DNA of 41,747 bases from Eubacterium pyruvativorans (GCF_900102225.1 NZ_FNBF01000019.1:1-41747); one strand, 5' to 3'; shown: positions 1-9,356, numbered from the stretch's first letter. Numbers and translations: made by a program. The notes: generated by a model not told the origin, from the sequence alone.

Positions 1-1049
1 ATCAGATCGATAAGGCTCCGGAAGAGAAGGAAAGAGGTATCACCATTTCCTCCGCTCACGTAGAGTATGAAACACCGAACAGACACTACGCACACGTAGA
101 CTGCCCGGGGCACGCTGACTACGTTAAGAACATGATCACCGGTGCTGCGCAGATGGACGGTGCAATCCTGGTTGTTGCTGCAACAGACGGACCGATGCCG
201 CAGACGAGAGAGCACATCCTGCTGGCGAGACAGGTAGGCGTACCTTACATCATCGTTTTCCTGAACAAGTGCGACATGGTAGACGACGAAGAGCTGCTGG
301 ACCTGGTAGAGATGGAAGTCAGAGAGCTGCTGACAGAGTATGACTTCCCGGGTGATGACACACCGATTATCAGAGGTTCTGCACTGAAGGCGCTGGAAGA
401 TCCGGCATCTAAGTGGGGAGATGCAGTTGTTGAGCTGATGGAAGCAGTAGACAGCTACATTCCGGAACCGGAAAGAGACAACGACAAGCCGTTCCTGATG
501 CCGATCGAGGACATCTTCTCCATCACAGGCCGTGGTACAGTAGCGACAGGCCGTGTAGAGAGAGGTATGCTGAAGGTTGGCGACGAGGTTGAGCTGGTCG
601 GACTGACAGACGAGAAGAGAAAGGTAGTTGTAACCGGTCTGGAAATGTTCAGAAAGACACTGGACTTCGCAGAGACAGGAGACAACGTCGGTGCGCTGCT
701 GAGAGGTGTGCAGAGAGATGAGATCGAGAGAGGTCAGGTACTGGCAGCTCCGGGAACAATTCACCCGCACACACATTTCAAGGGCCAGGTATACGTACTG
801 AAGAAGGAAGAAGGCGGCCGTCACACACCGTTCTTCAACGGATACAGACCGCAGTTCTACTTCAGAACAACAGACGTAACAGGAGATCTGAAGCTGCCGG
901 AAGGCACAGAGATGTGCATGCCGGGAGACAACGTCATCATGGAAGTATCTCTGATCACACCGATCGCGATCGAAGAAGGTCTGAGATTCGCTATTCGTGA
1001 AGGCGGCAGAACAGTAGGTTCCGGCGTTGTAACAGAGATCATCGAGTAA
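1..1049 (+). CDS. tuf: Elongation factor Tu (5'-truncated by window edge)
   Basis: EF-Tu, the GTPase that carries aminoacyl-tRNA to the ribosomal A site. The reading frame is already open at the first base (first whole codon at 3), and 348 residues are visible of a usual total near 397. The missing part is the N-terminus with the GHVDHGKT P-loop. Seen in order: the switch I end [15 protein letters not shown] (G3), NKCD (G4), SAL (G5), then domain 2 ([13 protein letters not shown]) and domain 3 with [13 protein letters not shown], ending VVTEIIE. Codon choice is strongly biased (AGA for Arg, ACA for Thr, GTA for Val), unlike the CGG-rich neighbours, as expected for a very highly expressed gene. 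It is followed 41 bases later by an intrinsic terminator. Identity is certain; only the start is outside the window. Confidence 0.98.
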   Translation, partial: QIDKAPEEKERGITISSAHVEYETPNRHYAHVDCPGHADYVKNMITGAAQMDGAILVVAATDGPMPQTREHILLARQVGVPYIIVFLNKCDMVDDEELLDLVEMEVRELLTEYDFPGDDTPIIRGSALKALEDPASKWGDAVVELMEAVDSYIPEPERDNDKPFLMPIEDIFSITGRGTVATGRVERGMLKVGDEVELVGLTDEKRKVVVTGLEMFRKTLDFAETGDNVGALLRGVQRDEIERGQVLAAPGTIHPHTHFKGQVYVLKKEEGGRHTPFFNGYRPQFYFRTTDVTGDLKLPEGTEMCMPGDNVIMEVSLITPIAIEEGLRFAIREGGRTVGSGVVTEIIE

Positions 1050-1090
1050 TCGAAAGATCGAAACAGCACCGCATCACAGAAACGTATGCG

Positions 1091-1148
1091 AGCGGGAGCT
1101 GCTGCACGAGGCATGATTTCATGCGGAGGCAGCAGCCCCGCTTTTTCT
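1091..1148 (+). terminator. Intrinsic terminator of tuf
   Basis: The arm AGCGGGAGCTGCTGC (1091-1105) pairs with GCAGCAGCCCCGCT (1129-1142) with one bulged base, followed by a T run. The loop holds a small palindrome, GCATGATTTCATGC. It lies inside the N-terminal extension of the longest possible frame of the next gene, which argues that the next gene starts later, at 1185. Confidence 0.9.
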
Positions 1149-1184
1149 GTTCTCCAGAGGAATGAATCGAGGAAAACGAAGAGA

Positions 1185-2612
1185 ATGAACGAGAAGAATC
1201 TGAAAACCGAGAATCACAGGAAGCGCCGGGATCTGGATATGCTCCACGGGTCTCTGTGGGACAAGCTTCTGATGTTTGCCCTCCCGCTGGCGGCGGGGTC
1301 TATGCTGCAGCAGCTGTTCAATTCGGCGGATATCGCCGTCATCGGCCGCTTCGTGGGGAAACACGCCATGGCGGCCGTGGGCAGTAACGGGCCGATCATC
1401 AGCCTGCTGGTCAATTTTTTTGTGGGTCTGTCCATCGGCGCCAATGCGGTCATTGCCCAGAGTATCGGCCGGAATGACCGGAAGAGGGTCACCGAGGCGG
1501 TGCACACATCCATCGTTATTGCGGTGCTGGGCGGCGTGATCACCGGAAGCGTCGGCTTCATTTTCGTTCGCCCGATTCTGGAGCTCATGGCGGTTCCGGG
1601 TTCTGTGGCGCCTCTGGCGGCGGTTTATCTCCGGATCTATTTCGCCGGCATGCCGTTCATCATGCTGTATAATTTCGAGGCATCCATTTTCCGGAGCCGG
1701 GGAGACACCAGAACCCCTCTCATCGTTCTGATTCTGGCCGGTTCGATGAACGTGGCGCTGAACCTGGTCTTTGTCGTGGGACTTCACCGCAGCGTGGACG
1801 GTGTCGCCATCGCCACGGTGATCTCCAATATTTTCAGCTCCATGACGCTTCTGGTGCTGCTGGTGCGGGACAAAACCTGGATTCACGTGGACATCCGCCG
1901 CCTTCGGATCTACCGGTCTGTCATGGGACGGATCCTGAAGATCGGGATGCCGGCGGGGGTGCAGGGCATTGTGTTTTCCATCTCCAACACGATCGTGCAG
2001 GCGGCGGTCAACAGTCTGGGGGCAGACATTATGGCCGGTTCCTCTGCGGGGTACAATCTGGAGATTTTCGAGTATTTCATGCTGAATGCCTTCGGTCAGG
2101 CGGCGGTGACGTTCATTGGACAAAACTACGGAGCAGGCGATCTGGACCGGTGCCGGCGGGTCACCCGGGACGCCATGACGGAGATCATGATTCTGACCGT
2201 CATCGTGTCTTTCCTGATGGTTCACTTCAGCGCCGATCTGCTGGGGATTTTTTCGAAGGATCCGGCGGTCATCCGGTACGGACAGATCCGGGTGCGTGCC
2301 ATTCTGACGATATATATTCTGGACGCCTTCATCGAAGTCATGAGCGGGATTATGCGCGGATACGGATATTCTGTCATCCCGGCAGCTATATCCGTCATCG
2401 GGATCTGCGGTGTCCGGATCAGCTGGGTGTTCCTGGTTTTCCCGCATTTCAGGACGCTGGGCAATCTGCTGTCGGTGTATCCGATCAGCTGGGCGGTGAC
2501 CTCGGCTGTTCTGGTTATCGCGTACTTCCGGATGATGGTTCATCTCAGGAGGTCCCACTCACTTCGCCGGGAAACGTGCGCAACCTGTGAAGTTTCCGTG
2601 AAAGACGACTGA
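1185..2612 (+). CDS. MATE family multidrug/Na+ (H+) efflux transporter
   Basis: A 475-residue polytopic membrane protein of the multidrug and toxic compound extrusion family, which exports cationic drugs or metabolites using a Na+ or H+ gradient. The first repeat has the family pattern LPLAAGSMLQQLFNSADI, then VIGRFVG and GANAVIAQSIG. The second repeat starts around KIGMPAGVQGIVFSISN and has GQNYGAG, the counterpart of the first-half AQSIG site. Length and about 12 hydrophobic segments fit the family. The frame is open from 1086, but that start would run through the tuf terminator. ATG 1185, with GAGGA at 1169-1173, is preferred. Substrate cannot be told from sequence. It appears to be a single gene between tuf and ftsH. 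Confidence 0.92.
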   Translation: MNEKNLKTENHRKRRDLDMLHGSLWDKLLMFALPLAAGSMLQQLFNSADIAVIGRFVGKHAMAAVGSNGPIISLLVNFFVGLSIGANAVIAQSIGRNDRKRVTEAVHTSIVIAVLGGVITGSVGFIFVRPILELMAVPGSVAPLAAVYLRIYFAGMPFIMLYNFEASIFRSRGDTRTPLIVLILAGSMNVALNLVFVVGLHRSVDGVAIATVISNIFSSMTLLVLLVRDKTWIHVDIRRLRIYRSVMGRILKIGMPAGVQGIVFSISNTIVQAAVNSLGADIMAGSSAGYNLEIFEYFMLNAFGQAAVTFIGQNYGAGDLDRCRRVTRDAMTEIMILTVIVSFLMVHFSADLLGIFSKDPAVIRYGQIRVRAILTIYILDAFIEVMSGIMRGYGYSVIPAAISVIGICGVRISWVFLVFPHFRTLGNLLSVYPISWAVTSAVLVIAYFRMMVHLRRSHSLRRETCATCEVSVKDD

Positions 2613-2718
2613 TTCTGGGGATTATCCTGTTTCGTTATGTTATTATTGTCAAATAATATACGTAGCAGTCATTTGGGAATGGCCGGGCCGGGCCCGGCAG
2701 GCACATGGAGGATTGGGA

Positions 2719-4599
2719 ATGAAAGAGGTCAGAAATCCGCGCAAGCCCATGCTTGTGTACTACATAATCATAATCGTAGCGCTGCTGCTGATCGATCTGT
2801 TTGCGGTACCGTATTTCAACGGAACGAAGCTGAAAGAGGTGGACTACAGCACCTTTATGAAATGGACGGAACAGAAGAAGATCAACCGGGTGGAGGTACA
2901 GTCCAACCGAATCCTGTTCACCCTGAAGAAGGATGCGGGCGGCAGCAGTGCGGCCACCACATCGGATCTCATGGGAAATGAGAAGCAGCAGGTTTACAAG
3001 ACGGGGAAGATGGAGGACCAGAATCTCACAGACCGTCTGTATTCCTCCGGCGCCAGGTTCACCAACGACATTCAGGAGAACAGCGGAATCACCAATGTCA
3101 TTGTGAATCTGCTGATGTTCTTCCTTCCGTTCCTGATCTTCGCCTGGCTGGGCCGGCGGATGTCCCAGAAAATGATGGACCGGGCCGGCGGCGGACCGGG
3201 ATCCATGATGTTCGGCATGGGGAAATCCAATGCGAAGCTGTATGTGGCCTCCACGGAAGGCATTCACTTCAGTGATGTGGCCGGAGAGGATGAGGCGAAG
3301 GAAAATCTGGAGGAAATCGTGGAATACCTGCACGATCCCCAGCGGTATGCGGCCATCGGCGCTTCCATGCCGAAGGGCGTTCTGCTGGTGGGGCCTCCGG
3401 GAACCGGAAAGACGATGCTGGCGAAGGCGGTGGCCGGGGAGGCCAATGTGCCGTTCTTCTCCATTTCCGGATCCGAGTTCGTGGAAATGTTCGTGGGCAT
3501 GGGTGCCTCTAAGGTCCGGGATCTGTTCAAACAGGCGAAGGAGAAGGCCCCTTGTATCGTGTTCATCGACGAAATCGACGCAGTGGGAAAGAAACGGGAC
3601 AATCAGTTGTCTACGAACGACGAGCGGGAACAGACTCTGAACCAGCTTCTGACAGAGATGGACGGGTTCGAAAATAATAACGGCGTCATGATTCTGGCAG
3701 CCACCAACCGGCCGGAATCCCTGGATCCGGCGCTGCTTCGTCCGGGCCGGTTTGACCGCCGGGTACCGGTGGAGCTTCCGGATCTGAAGGGAAGAGAGGA
3801 AATTCTCAAGGTCCATGCCAGGAAGGTACGTATGGGCAACGATGTAAATTTCCACACGATCGCCCGGATGGCGGCCGGAGCGTCCGGCGCCGAACTGGCG
3901 AACATTGTCAATGAGGCGGCACTTCGGGCGGTGCGCAATAACCGCAGGGTGGTCACGGAAGAAGATATGGAAGAGAGCATCGAAGTGGTCATCGCCGGTT
4001 ACCAGAGAAAGAACGCCATTCTTTCCACCCAGGAGAAACTGGTGGTGTCCTACCACGAAACCGGACATGCCCTGGTGGCGGCGCTCCAGAGTCACTCTGC
4101 TCCGGTGCAGAAGATCACCATCATCCCGCGCACTTCCGGTGCGCTGGGCTACACCATGCAGGTGGAGGAGGATCAGAAGAACCTCCTGACGAAGGAAGAA
4201 CTGCTGGCGAAGATCGCCACATTTACCGGCGGCCGGGCAGCAGAAGAGGTGGAGTTCGGTTCCATCACCACCGGTGCGTCCAATGATATCGAGCAGGCCA
4301 CCAAGCTGGCCCGGTCCATGATTACCCGTTTCGGCATGACCGATGAATTCGACATGGTGGCCATGGAGACGGCCACGAACCAGTACCTGGGAGGAGACAC
4401 CCAGCTGACCTGTTCTGCCGAAACACAGAAAGCGATTGACGAAAAAGTGGTGGAGATCGTCCGTCAGCAGCATGAACTGGCGAAGAAGCTGCTTACCGAA
4501 AACAAGCGGAAACTGGATGGAATCTCCCAGTTCCTCTACGAGCATGAAACCATCACTGGTGACGAGTTCATGGATATTCTGAACCGTCCGTCGGCGTAA
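2719..4599 (+). CDS. ftsH: ATP-dependent zinc metalloprotease FtsH
   Basis: Membrane-anchored AAA+ protease that degrades misfolded membrane proteins and short-lived regulators; 626 residues, normal length. Two membrane segments flank the small extracytoplasmic region (about residues 11-31 and 118-138). The AAA domain has Walker A GPPGTGKT (225-232), Walker B VFIDEID (281-287) and the second-region-of-homology arginines in RPGRFDRR. The protease domain has the zinc motif HETGH (446-450). ATG 2719 is chosen because GGAGG at 2707-2711 sits 7 bases upstream; an in-frame TTG at 2713 lies too close to that site. In many Firmicutes ftsH follows tilS and hpt; here it follows an efflux pump instead. 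A 12-base GC palindrome (2687-2698) lies just upstream. Confidence 0.97.
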   Translation: MKEVRNPRKPMLVYYIIIIVALLLIDLFAVPYFNGTKLKEVDYSTFMKWTEQKKINRVEVQSNRILFTLKKDAGGSSAATTSDLMGNEKQQVYKTGKMEDQNLTDRLYSSGARFTNDIQENSGITNVIVNLLMFFLPFLIFAWLGRRMSQKMMDRAGGGPGSMMFGMGKSNAKLYVASTEGIHFSDVAGEDEAKENLEEIVEYLHDPQRYAAIGASMPKGVLLVGPPGTGKTMLAKAVAGEANVPFFSISGSEFVEMFVGMGASKVRDLFKQAKEKAPCIVFIDEIDAVGKKRDNQLSTNDEREQTLNQLLTEMDGFENNNGVMILAATNRPESLDPALLRPGRFDRRVPVELPDLKGREEILKVHARKVRMGNDVNFHTIARMAAGASGAELANIVNEAALRAVRNNRRVVTEEDMEESIEVVIAGYQRKNAILSTQEKLVVSYHETGHALVAALQSHSAPVQKITIIPRTSGALGYTMQVEEDQKNLLTKEELLAKIATFTGGRAAEEVEFGSITTGASNDIEQATKLARSMITRFGMTDEFDMVAMETATNQYLGGDTQLTCSAETQKAIDEKVVEIVRQQHELAKKLLTENKRKLDGISQFLYEHETITGDEFMDILNRPSA

Positions 4600-4619
4600 C
4601 CGGCCGGATTCCGGCCGAT

Positions 4620-4655
4620 CCCCCGTCCCCTTGGTTGCGGCGGCGGGGGTTTTTT
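4620..4655 (+). terminator. Intrinsic terminator of ftsH
   Basis: CCCCCG (4620-4625) pairs with CGGGGG (4644-4649), followed by six T (4650-4655). The 3' half of this terminator is also the spacer of the candidate ecfA1 promoter. Confidence 0.85.
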
Positions 4656-4663
4656 AGTATAAT
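4635..4663 (+). promoter_or_regulatory. Candidate sigma-A promoter for the ecfA1 operon
   Basis: TTGCGG (4635-4640), a 17-base spacer, and a perfect TATAAT (4658-4663). The spacer contains the T run and the 3' stem arm of the ftsH terminator, so termination and initiation signals overlap. The start of transcription would be about 4670, leaving a leader of about 45 bases. The -10 and spacing are good and the -35 is partial. Confidence 0.6.
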
Positions 4664-4715
4664 GGAATCCGTGTATTATTCTGCCGGCGGGTCCGGCGGA
4701 ACGGGGAGGAAAATC

Positions 4716-5558
4716 GTGAGTATCATCGACATCGAAAACCTGAGATACGACTATGTCCGCGCCGCAGAAGAAGGAAACGTAACCGTCAGCGCAATCCGGG
4801 GCATCGATCTGTCCGTGGAGCCGGGGAGCTTCACGGCTGTCATTGGCCGGAATGGTTCCGGAAAGTCCACACTGGCGAAGAACCTGAACGGACTCCTGCT
4901 GCCGACGGAGGGCGTGGTCCGGGTGGATGGATGGGATACGAAGGATGACGAACATATCTGGGACGTGCGGCAGGCCGCCGGCATGGTGTTCCAGAATCCG
5001 GACAACCAGCTGGTGGCCTCCATTGTGGAGGACGATGTGGCTTTCGGACCGGAGAATTTAGGGGTGGAGCCGGAGAAAATCCGGGAAATTGTGGATCAGT
5101 CCCTCACCGCAGTGAATATGTATGAATTCCGGGAGAAGAGCCCTCACTTTTTGTCCGGAGGACAGAAACAGCGGGTGGCCATCGCCAGTGTCATTGCCAT
5201 GAAGCCGAAGTGCATCATCTTCGATGAACCCACGGCGATGCTGGACCCCCAGGGACGGAAGGAAATCATGAAGATCATCGAGCACCTCCACGAACAAGGC
5301 ACCACCATCGTGCTGATCACCCATTTCATGGATGAAGCGGTCCGGGCGGACCGCATCGTGATTATGAACGACGGAGATGTGCTGATGGACGGAACGCCGG
5401 AAGAGGTCTTCTCGGAGCCGGCGAAAATCCGGTCGGTGGATCTGGATGTGCCCATGGCAGTGGAGCTGGCGGACCGGCTCCGGGACCAGGGCGTGAAGGT
5501 GCCGAAGAACGTTATCACCCAGGAGGATCTGGTGGATTTCATATGTCAATTCAAGTAA
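4716..5558 (+). CDS. ecfA1: Energy-coupling factor transporter ATPase EcfA1
   Basis: ATPase subunit of an ECF-type vitamin/metal importer; 280 residues. ABC motifs are complete: Walker A GRNGSGKST (44-52), the Q-loop in FQNPDNQLVAS, signature LSGGQKQR, Walker B CIIFDEPTAMLD and the H-loop LITHFMDEA. The Q-loop sequence NPDNQ and the order upstream of a second ATPase are typical of EcfA1 (CbiO1). Start GTG 4716 follows GGGGAGGA (4703-4710); the frame is open further upstream but runs through the terminator. It overlaps ecfA2 by 16 bases, so the two are translationally coupled. No substrate-binding S component is visible in the window, which fits a shared group II energising module serving S components elsewhere. 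Confidence 0.95.
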   Translation: MSIIDIENLRYDYVRAAEEGNVTVSAIRGIDLSVEPGSFTAVIGRNGSGKSTLAKNLNGLLLPTEGVVRVDGWDTKDDEHIWDVRQAAGMVFQNPDNQLVASIVEDDVAFGPENLGVEPEKIREIVDQSLTAVNMYEFREKSPHFLSGGQKQRVAIASVIAMKPKCIIFDEPTAMLDPQGRKEIMKIIEHLHEQGTTIVLITHFMDEAVRADRIVIMNDGDVLMDGTPEEVFSEPAKIRSVDLDVPMAVELADRLRDQGVKVPKNVITQEDLVDFICQFK

Positions 5559-6406
5559 GGAATCTTACACATATATATAATCAGGGGATGCCGGATGAGG
5601 AAAGGGCGCTGTCGAATATTAATTTTGATATTTATGACGGGGAAGTCGCTTCCATCATCGGTCATACAGGCTCCGGAAAGTCCACGCTGGTGCAGCATCT
5701 GAACGGGCTGCTGAAGCCCACGGAAGGGAGCATCATCGTGGGGGGAACGGACATCACGAAGCCGGGGGTATCCATGCTGGACGTGCGGCGCCGGGTAGGG
5801 CTGGTGTTCCAGTATCCGGAGTATCAGCTGTTCGAGGAAACCGTGGCGAAGGATGTGGCCTTCGGCCCGAAGAATCTGGGACTTTCGGAGAAGGAAATCG
5901 AACGGCGGGTGGAGCAGGCCCTGCGCATGGTGGGGCTGGATTACGGCGATGTGAAGGACCGTTCCCCTTTCGATCTGTCCGGTGGCCAGCGCCGCCGGGT
6001 GGCCATCGCCGGCGTCATTGCCATGAAACCCCAGGTGCTGATCCTGGATGAGCCGACGGCGGGACTGGATCCCGGCGCCCACCGGGATATTATGAACATG
6101 ATTCATGATGTCCATCAGGCAGAGAAGAACATTATTATTTTCGTGACACACAACATGGACGATGTCGTCCGGGTCAGTGACAAGGTGCTGGTCATGGACC
6201 GGGGAAAACTGGTCACCGTGGGAACACCGGCGGAGGTGTTCTCCCGGAAGCTGCATCTGGAACGGTTCGGACTGGATGTGCCGCCGGTGACGGCGTTCAT
6301 CCGGGAGCTGTACCGGAAAGGGATTCCGGTGGATCCGGAAACGCTGACCATGCAGCAGGCCGCCGACGAGATCGTCGCATTCCTCAGAAAGAAGGCGTCC
6401 CAATGA
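5543..6406 (+). CDS. ecfA2: Energy-coupling factor transporter ATPase EcfA2
   Basis: Second, non-identical ATPase of the ECF module, 287 residues. Walker A GHTGSGKST (40-48), Q-loop FQYPEYQLFEETV (the YPEYQLFE pattern is characteristic of EcfA2), signature LSGGQRRR, Walker B VLILDEPTAGLDP and H-loop VTHNMDD. ATG 5543 lies inside the 3' end of ecfA1, with GGTGG at 5531-5535 as a weak ribosome site. The gene ends in an ATGA overlap with ecfT. It forms a heterodimer with EcfA1 on EcfT at the cytoplasmic face (family knowledge). Confidence 0.95.
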   Translation: MSIQVRNLTHIYNQGMPDEERALSNINFDIYDGEVASIIGHTGSGKSTLVQHLNGLLKPTEGSIIVGGTDITKPGVSMLDVRRRVGLVFQYPEYQLFEETVAKDVAFGPKNLGLSEKEIERRVEQALRMVGLDYGDVKDRSPFDLSGGQRRRVAIAGVIAMKPQVLILDEPTAGLDPGAHRDIMNMIHDVHQAEKNIIIFVTHNMDDVVRVSDKVLVMDRGKLVTVGTPAEVFSRKLHLERFGLDVPPVTAFIRELYRKGIPVDPETLTMQQAADEIVAFLRKKASQ

Positions 6407-7203
6407 TCAGAGATATTACACTCGGGCAGTATTATCCGGGATCTTCCCTGATCCACAACGTGGATCCCCGGGTGAAGATCATCGCCACACTGCTCTTCAT
6501 CATCGAACTGTTCATCGTGAATGCCTTCTTCGGTTTCGCCGTCTGTGCGGCGGCTCTGGCGCTGGTGGTGATCGTTTCCCGGGTTCCCCTCAGTTTCATT
6601 CTGCGGGGGCTGAAACCGATTCTGATCATCCTCCTGTTCACATTCCTGCTGAACATGTTCATGATCGACGGCCATACGCTGCTCCGGATCGGCGTGCTCC
6701 GGGTCACGGATCAGGGGGTCTACGTGGCCGTATTCATGGCCATCCGGCTGATCCTGCTGATCATCGGATCTTCCATGCTGACCCTGACCACCACGCCACT
6801 GAGTCTGACCGACGGCATGGAGAAACTTTTGTCCCCCCTGGCTAAGCTTCATGTGCCGACCCATGACATCGCCATGATGATGTCCATCGCCCTTCGCTTC
6901 ATTCCGACGCTGCTGGACGAGACGGACAAGATCATGAAGGCGCAGCAGGCCCGGGGCGCCGACTTCGAAACCGGCAGTCTGATCCGCCGGGCCAAGGCGC
7001 TGATCCCGATTCTGGTGCCTCTGTTCGTCAGTGCATTTCGGATCGCCCAGGACCTGGCCATGGCCATGGAAGCCCGCTGCTACCGGGGCGGCGTGGGGCG
7101 CACCCGGCTGCACCAGATGAAATTTCGTAAATTCGACTATGTGGCGCTGCTTCTGGTCCTGGCATTCCTGGGTTGGATCATCGCAGAAAGGATTCTCCTG
7201 TGA
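6403..7203 (+). CDS. ecfT: Energy-coupling factor transmembrane protein EcfT
   Basis: Transmembrane scaffold of the ECF importer, 266 residues, that couples ATP hydrolysis by EcfA1/EcfA2 to the S component. The two coupling motifs are visible, ARG (183-185, in QQARGADF) and the variant ARC (224-226, in EARCYRGG). Several hydrophobic segments lie in the N-terminal half and one at the very C-terminus. The N-terminus has the family pattern YYPGSSLIHNVDPRVKI. It overlaps ecfA2 by ATGA and trmB by GTGA. In most Firmicutes this trio sits in the ribosomal protein cluster between rplQ and truA; here it is detached and followed by trmB. Confidence 0.95.
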   Translation: MIRDITLGQYYPGSSLIHNVDPRVKIIATLLFIIELFIVNAFFGFAVCAAALALVVIVSRVPLSFILRGLKPILIILLFTFLLNMFMIDGHTLLRIGVLRVTDQGVYVAVFMAIRLILLIIGSSMLTLTTTPLSLTDGMEKLLSPLAKLHVPTHDIAMMMSIALRFIPTLLDETDKIMKAQQARGADFETGSLIRRAKALIPILVPLFVSAFRIAQDLAMAMEARCYRGGVGRTRLHQMKFRKFDYVALLLVLAFLGWIIAERILL

Positions 7204-7889
7204 GACAGCGGAAAATCAAGAATCTTGAAGAAAAACTGGAGGCCTACGCCGGTCTGGTGGAAAATGATCCGGTGTCCCGAAAGGGCCGGTGGCGGGAGCT
7301 CTTCCGGGAGACGGAGATTCCGGGGAAGACTGGGAAACCGGGGATACCGGGGGAACGCCGGGTTTTTTGTGCGGAAATCGGCTGCGGAAAGGGACAGTTC
7401 ATCGCCGGCATGGGGAAGGCGCACCCGGAGGTCTGCTACCTGGCGGTGGAAGGGCACCGGAGCGTGGCTTACCACGCTCTTCAGAAAGCGGAGCGGGCAG
7501 GGGTCACCAATGTGCGGTTTATGCTGTCCTATATCGATGACGCCACTCTGGTGTTCGGTCCGGGGGAGCTGGACGGGATCTATCTGAATTTCAGTGATCC
7601 GTGGCCGAAATCCCGGCACGAGAAGCGCCGGCTCACTTCCGGAAATTACCTTTCGGAGTATGCCAGTGTGCTGCGCTCCGGGGGATTCATTGAGTTTCGG
7701 ACCGACAACGACGGACTGTTTGATTTCTCCCTGGAGCAGATCGAACTGCAGCCGAAGATGGAGATTGAGGAAATGACCCGGGATCTGCACCGGGATCGGG
7801 ATCCGGAAACTCTGATCACCACGGAATATGAGGACAAGTTTGCGGCGGCAGGGAAGAATATCAATTTCGTCCGGATCCGGGTACGATGA
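7200..7889 (+). CDS. trmB: tRNA (guanine-N7-)-methyltransferase
   Basis: SAM-dependent enzyme that makes m7G46 in the variable loop of tRNAs; 229 residues. The SAM-binding motif EIGCGKGQF begins at 59, and the TrmB-specific catalytic/tRNA motif DPWPKSRHEKRRL begins at 133. GTG 7200 is chosen: it overlaps the ecfT stop as GTGA and has AAAGG at 7187-7191. An in-frame TTG at 7173 is less likely. Just before motif I is a Gly/Pro-rich stretch (GKTGKPGIPG), encoded by a locally repetitive ccgggga-type DNA stretch, that is not usual for the family. Its place at the end of the ecf operon suggests cotranscription, not a shared function. Confidence 0.93.
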   Translation: MRQRKIKNLEEKLEAYAGLVENDPVSRKGRWRELFRETEIPGKTGKPGIPGERRVFCAEIGCGKGQFIAGMGKAHPEVCYLAVEGHRSVAYHALQKAERAGVTNVRFMLSYIDDATLVFGPGELDGIYLNFSDPWPKSRHEKRRLTSGNYLSEYASVLRSGGFIEFRTDNDGLFDFSLEQIELQPKMEIEEMTRDLHRDRDPETLITTEYEDKFAAAGKNINFVRIRVR

Positions 7890-7958
7890 AGCGGAGCTTG
7901 ACCTTTGAAATTGCTTATATATCGTCCAATAACGTTATGAAATAGAGGAGGAATAATT

Positions 7959-9203
7959 ATGGCAGAGTATATTCTTGCATCCCAGAACGGCAGAACGATT
8001 CCGACGGAGGATGCCATCTTCGGTGTGAACACCAGAGCGAGTCAGTGCATCCGGGAATACGGCAAGGAAAATGTCATCGATGCGACGATCGGAAAACTGC
8101 TGGATGACCAGGGGAACCTGCTGGTTCTGGCCTCGGTGGACGAGGTGTACCGTTCACTGAAGCCGGAGGAGTATGCTAACTATGCACCGATCGCCGGCAC
8201 GCCGGGATTCCGGAAGGCGGCGATTCAGGCGGCACTGAAGAATAATACTCTGAAGCGGATCCCCCGGGCCTGCGCCGCACCGGGAGGAACCGGCGCACTC
8301 CGCCTGGCAGTGGGCAACTACAGTTCCATCGGTGACACGATCCTGACCACGGACTGGCACTGGGGCCCGTACGGGAAGATCGCCGGTGAGATCGGCCGCT
8401 CTGTGGAGACGTTCCGGCTGTTTGACAACGACCGGAATTTCGATGTGGAGGAGTTCCGCAGTCATGTGAACGGGCTGGCAGAGAAGCAGGATACTCTGCT
8501 GATCATTCTGAACTCGCCGGGCCAGAACCCGACCGGATACCGGCTGACCGATGATGAGTGGAAGTCTGTGATCGCCGTTCTTTCGGCGCTGCCTTCTTCA
8601 AAGAAGATTGCCCTGGTGGCGGATACGGCCTATATTGACTTCGCCGGGGATGAAGATGACGTCCGCACATTCCTGCCGCTGTTCGACACACTGCCGGACA
8701 ATGTCATGGCGCTGCTGGCGTACAGCTTCTCCAAGACCTTCACCCTCTACGGCATGCGCTGCGGGGCGCTGATCGGACTGGCACCGGACGAACGCACGGC
8801 AGAAGAGTTCTCCCGGGTCACCGAGTACTCCGGACGTGCTTCCTGGTCCAATTGTGCCAGAGCGGGACAGGCTATCATCGAGCACATCTACGAGGATCCG
8901 GCGCTGCTGGAGCGTGTGACGGCGGAACGGACGGAGATCCGCAACATGCTTTTGGCCCGGGGTGCTGCGTTCGGGGAGGAAGCATCGAAGTGCGGCCTGG
9001 ATATGCTGCCGTACAACGGCGGATTCTTCGCAGTGGTACCGTGCGAAAATGCGAAAGAGGTCGGACTGAAGCTGGAGAAAGAAGCACACGCCTTCACGAT
9101 TCCGTTCGGTGACGGGCTCCGGGTTTCCCTGGCGGCCATGCCGATGACCCAGTGCCGGATTCTGCCGCAGAAAATGAAGGATGTGCTCAGCAGCATGGAA
9201 TAA
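7959..9203 (+). CDS. Pyridoxal-phosphate aminotransferase, class I/II fold (aromatic aminotransferase-like)
   Basis: A 414-residue fold-type I PLP enzyme, likely transferring amino groups between an amino acid and a 2-oxo acid. Visible active-site pieces: GTPGFRKA, NSPGQNPTGY, D222 (VADTAY, pyridine nitrogen) with Y225, Schiff-base K259 in SFSKTFTLYGMR, and the C-terminal RVSLAAMP arginine that binds the substrate carboxylate. The SKTFTLYGMRCG pattern resembles aspartate/tyrosine aminotransferases of subgroup I-alpha. The exact substrate is not readable. ATG 7959 has a strong AGAGGAGGA site. No clear promoter precedes it, so read-through from trmB is possible. A small GCTTG/CAAGC hairpin with a short T stretch follows the stop. 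Confidence 0.88.
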   Translation: MAEYILASQNGRTIPTEDAIFGVNTRASQCIREYGKENVIDATIGKLLDDQGNLLVLASVDEVYRSLKPEEYANYAPIAGTPGFRKAAIQAALKNNTLKRIPRACAAPGGTGALRLAVGNYSSIGDTILTTDWHWGPYGKIAGEIGRSVETFRLFDNDRNFDVEEFRSHVNGLAEKQDTLLIILNSPGQNPTGYRLTDDEWKSVIAVLSALPSSKKIALVADTAYIDFAGDEDDVRTFLPLFDTLPDNVMALLAYSFSKTFTLYGMRCGALIGLAPDERTAEEFSRVTEYSGRASWSNCARAGQAIIEHIYEDPALLERVTAERTEIRNMLLARGAAFGEEASKCGLDMLPYNGGFFAVVPCENAKEVGLKLEKEAHAFTIPFGDGLRVSLAAMPMTQCRILPQKMKDVLSSME

Positions 9204-9206
9204 GGC

Positions 9207-9235
9207 TTGAAGAGGCAAGCATTTTCCTGTATAAT
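9207..9235 (+). promoter_or_regulatory. Promoter of tRNA-Gly
   Basis: TTGAAG (9207-9212), 17-base spacer, TATAAT (9230-9235). It begins 4 bases after the aminotransferase stop codon and overlaps a small GCTTG/CAAGC hairpin. The tRNA begins 45 bases after the -10; the leader contains a GGGCCGG/CCGGCCC hairpin (9253-9272). Confidence 0.8.
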
Positions 9236-9279
9236 AATCAAGTAAGTTCATCGGGCCGGCGGAAACCGGCCCGGAATAA

Positions 9280-9353
9280 GCGGGTATATTTTAATGGTAG
9301 AAAGCGGGCTTCCCAAGCCTGTAGTGAGGGTTCGATTCCCTTTGCCCGCTCCA
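9280..9353 (+). tRNA. tRNA-Gly (anticodon CCC)
   Basis: A 74-base tRNA with encoded CCA (9351-9353). The 7-bp acceptor stem pairs GCGGGTA with TGCCCGC, counting one G-T pair. The D arm is TTTT/GAAA with loop AATGGTA. The anticodon stem CGGGC/GCCTG encloses loop TTCCCAA, so positions 34-36 are CCC, reading GGG. The T arm is GAGGG/CCCTT with loop TTCGATT. All invariant positions checked (T8, G18G19, T33, TTC) are present. Confidence 0.95.
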
Positions 9354-9356
9354 CAG

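Noticed and set aside
2641-2675. Promoter for ftsH at TTGTCA
   Set aside because: No acceptable -10 at 16-18 bases from it; other candidates nearby are equally weak.
7898-7935. Promoter TTGACC before the aminotransferase
   Set aside because: The only -10-like sequences lie 12-14 bases away, too close for a normal sigma-A promoter.
9280-9353. Reading the tRNA as tRNA-Gly(TCC)
   Set aside because: The stem CGGGC/GCCTG fixes a 7-base loop TTCCCAA, placing CCC at positions 34-36.
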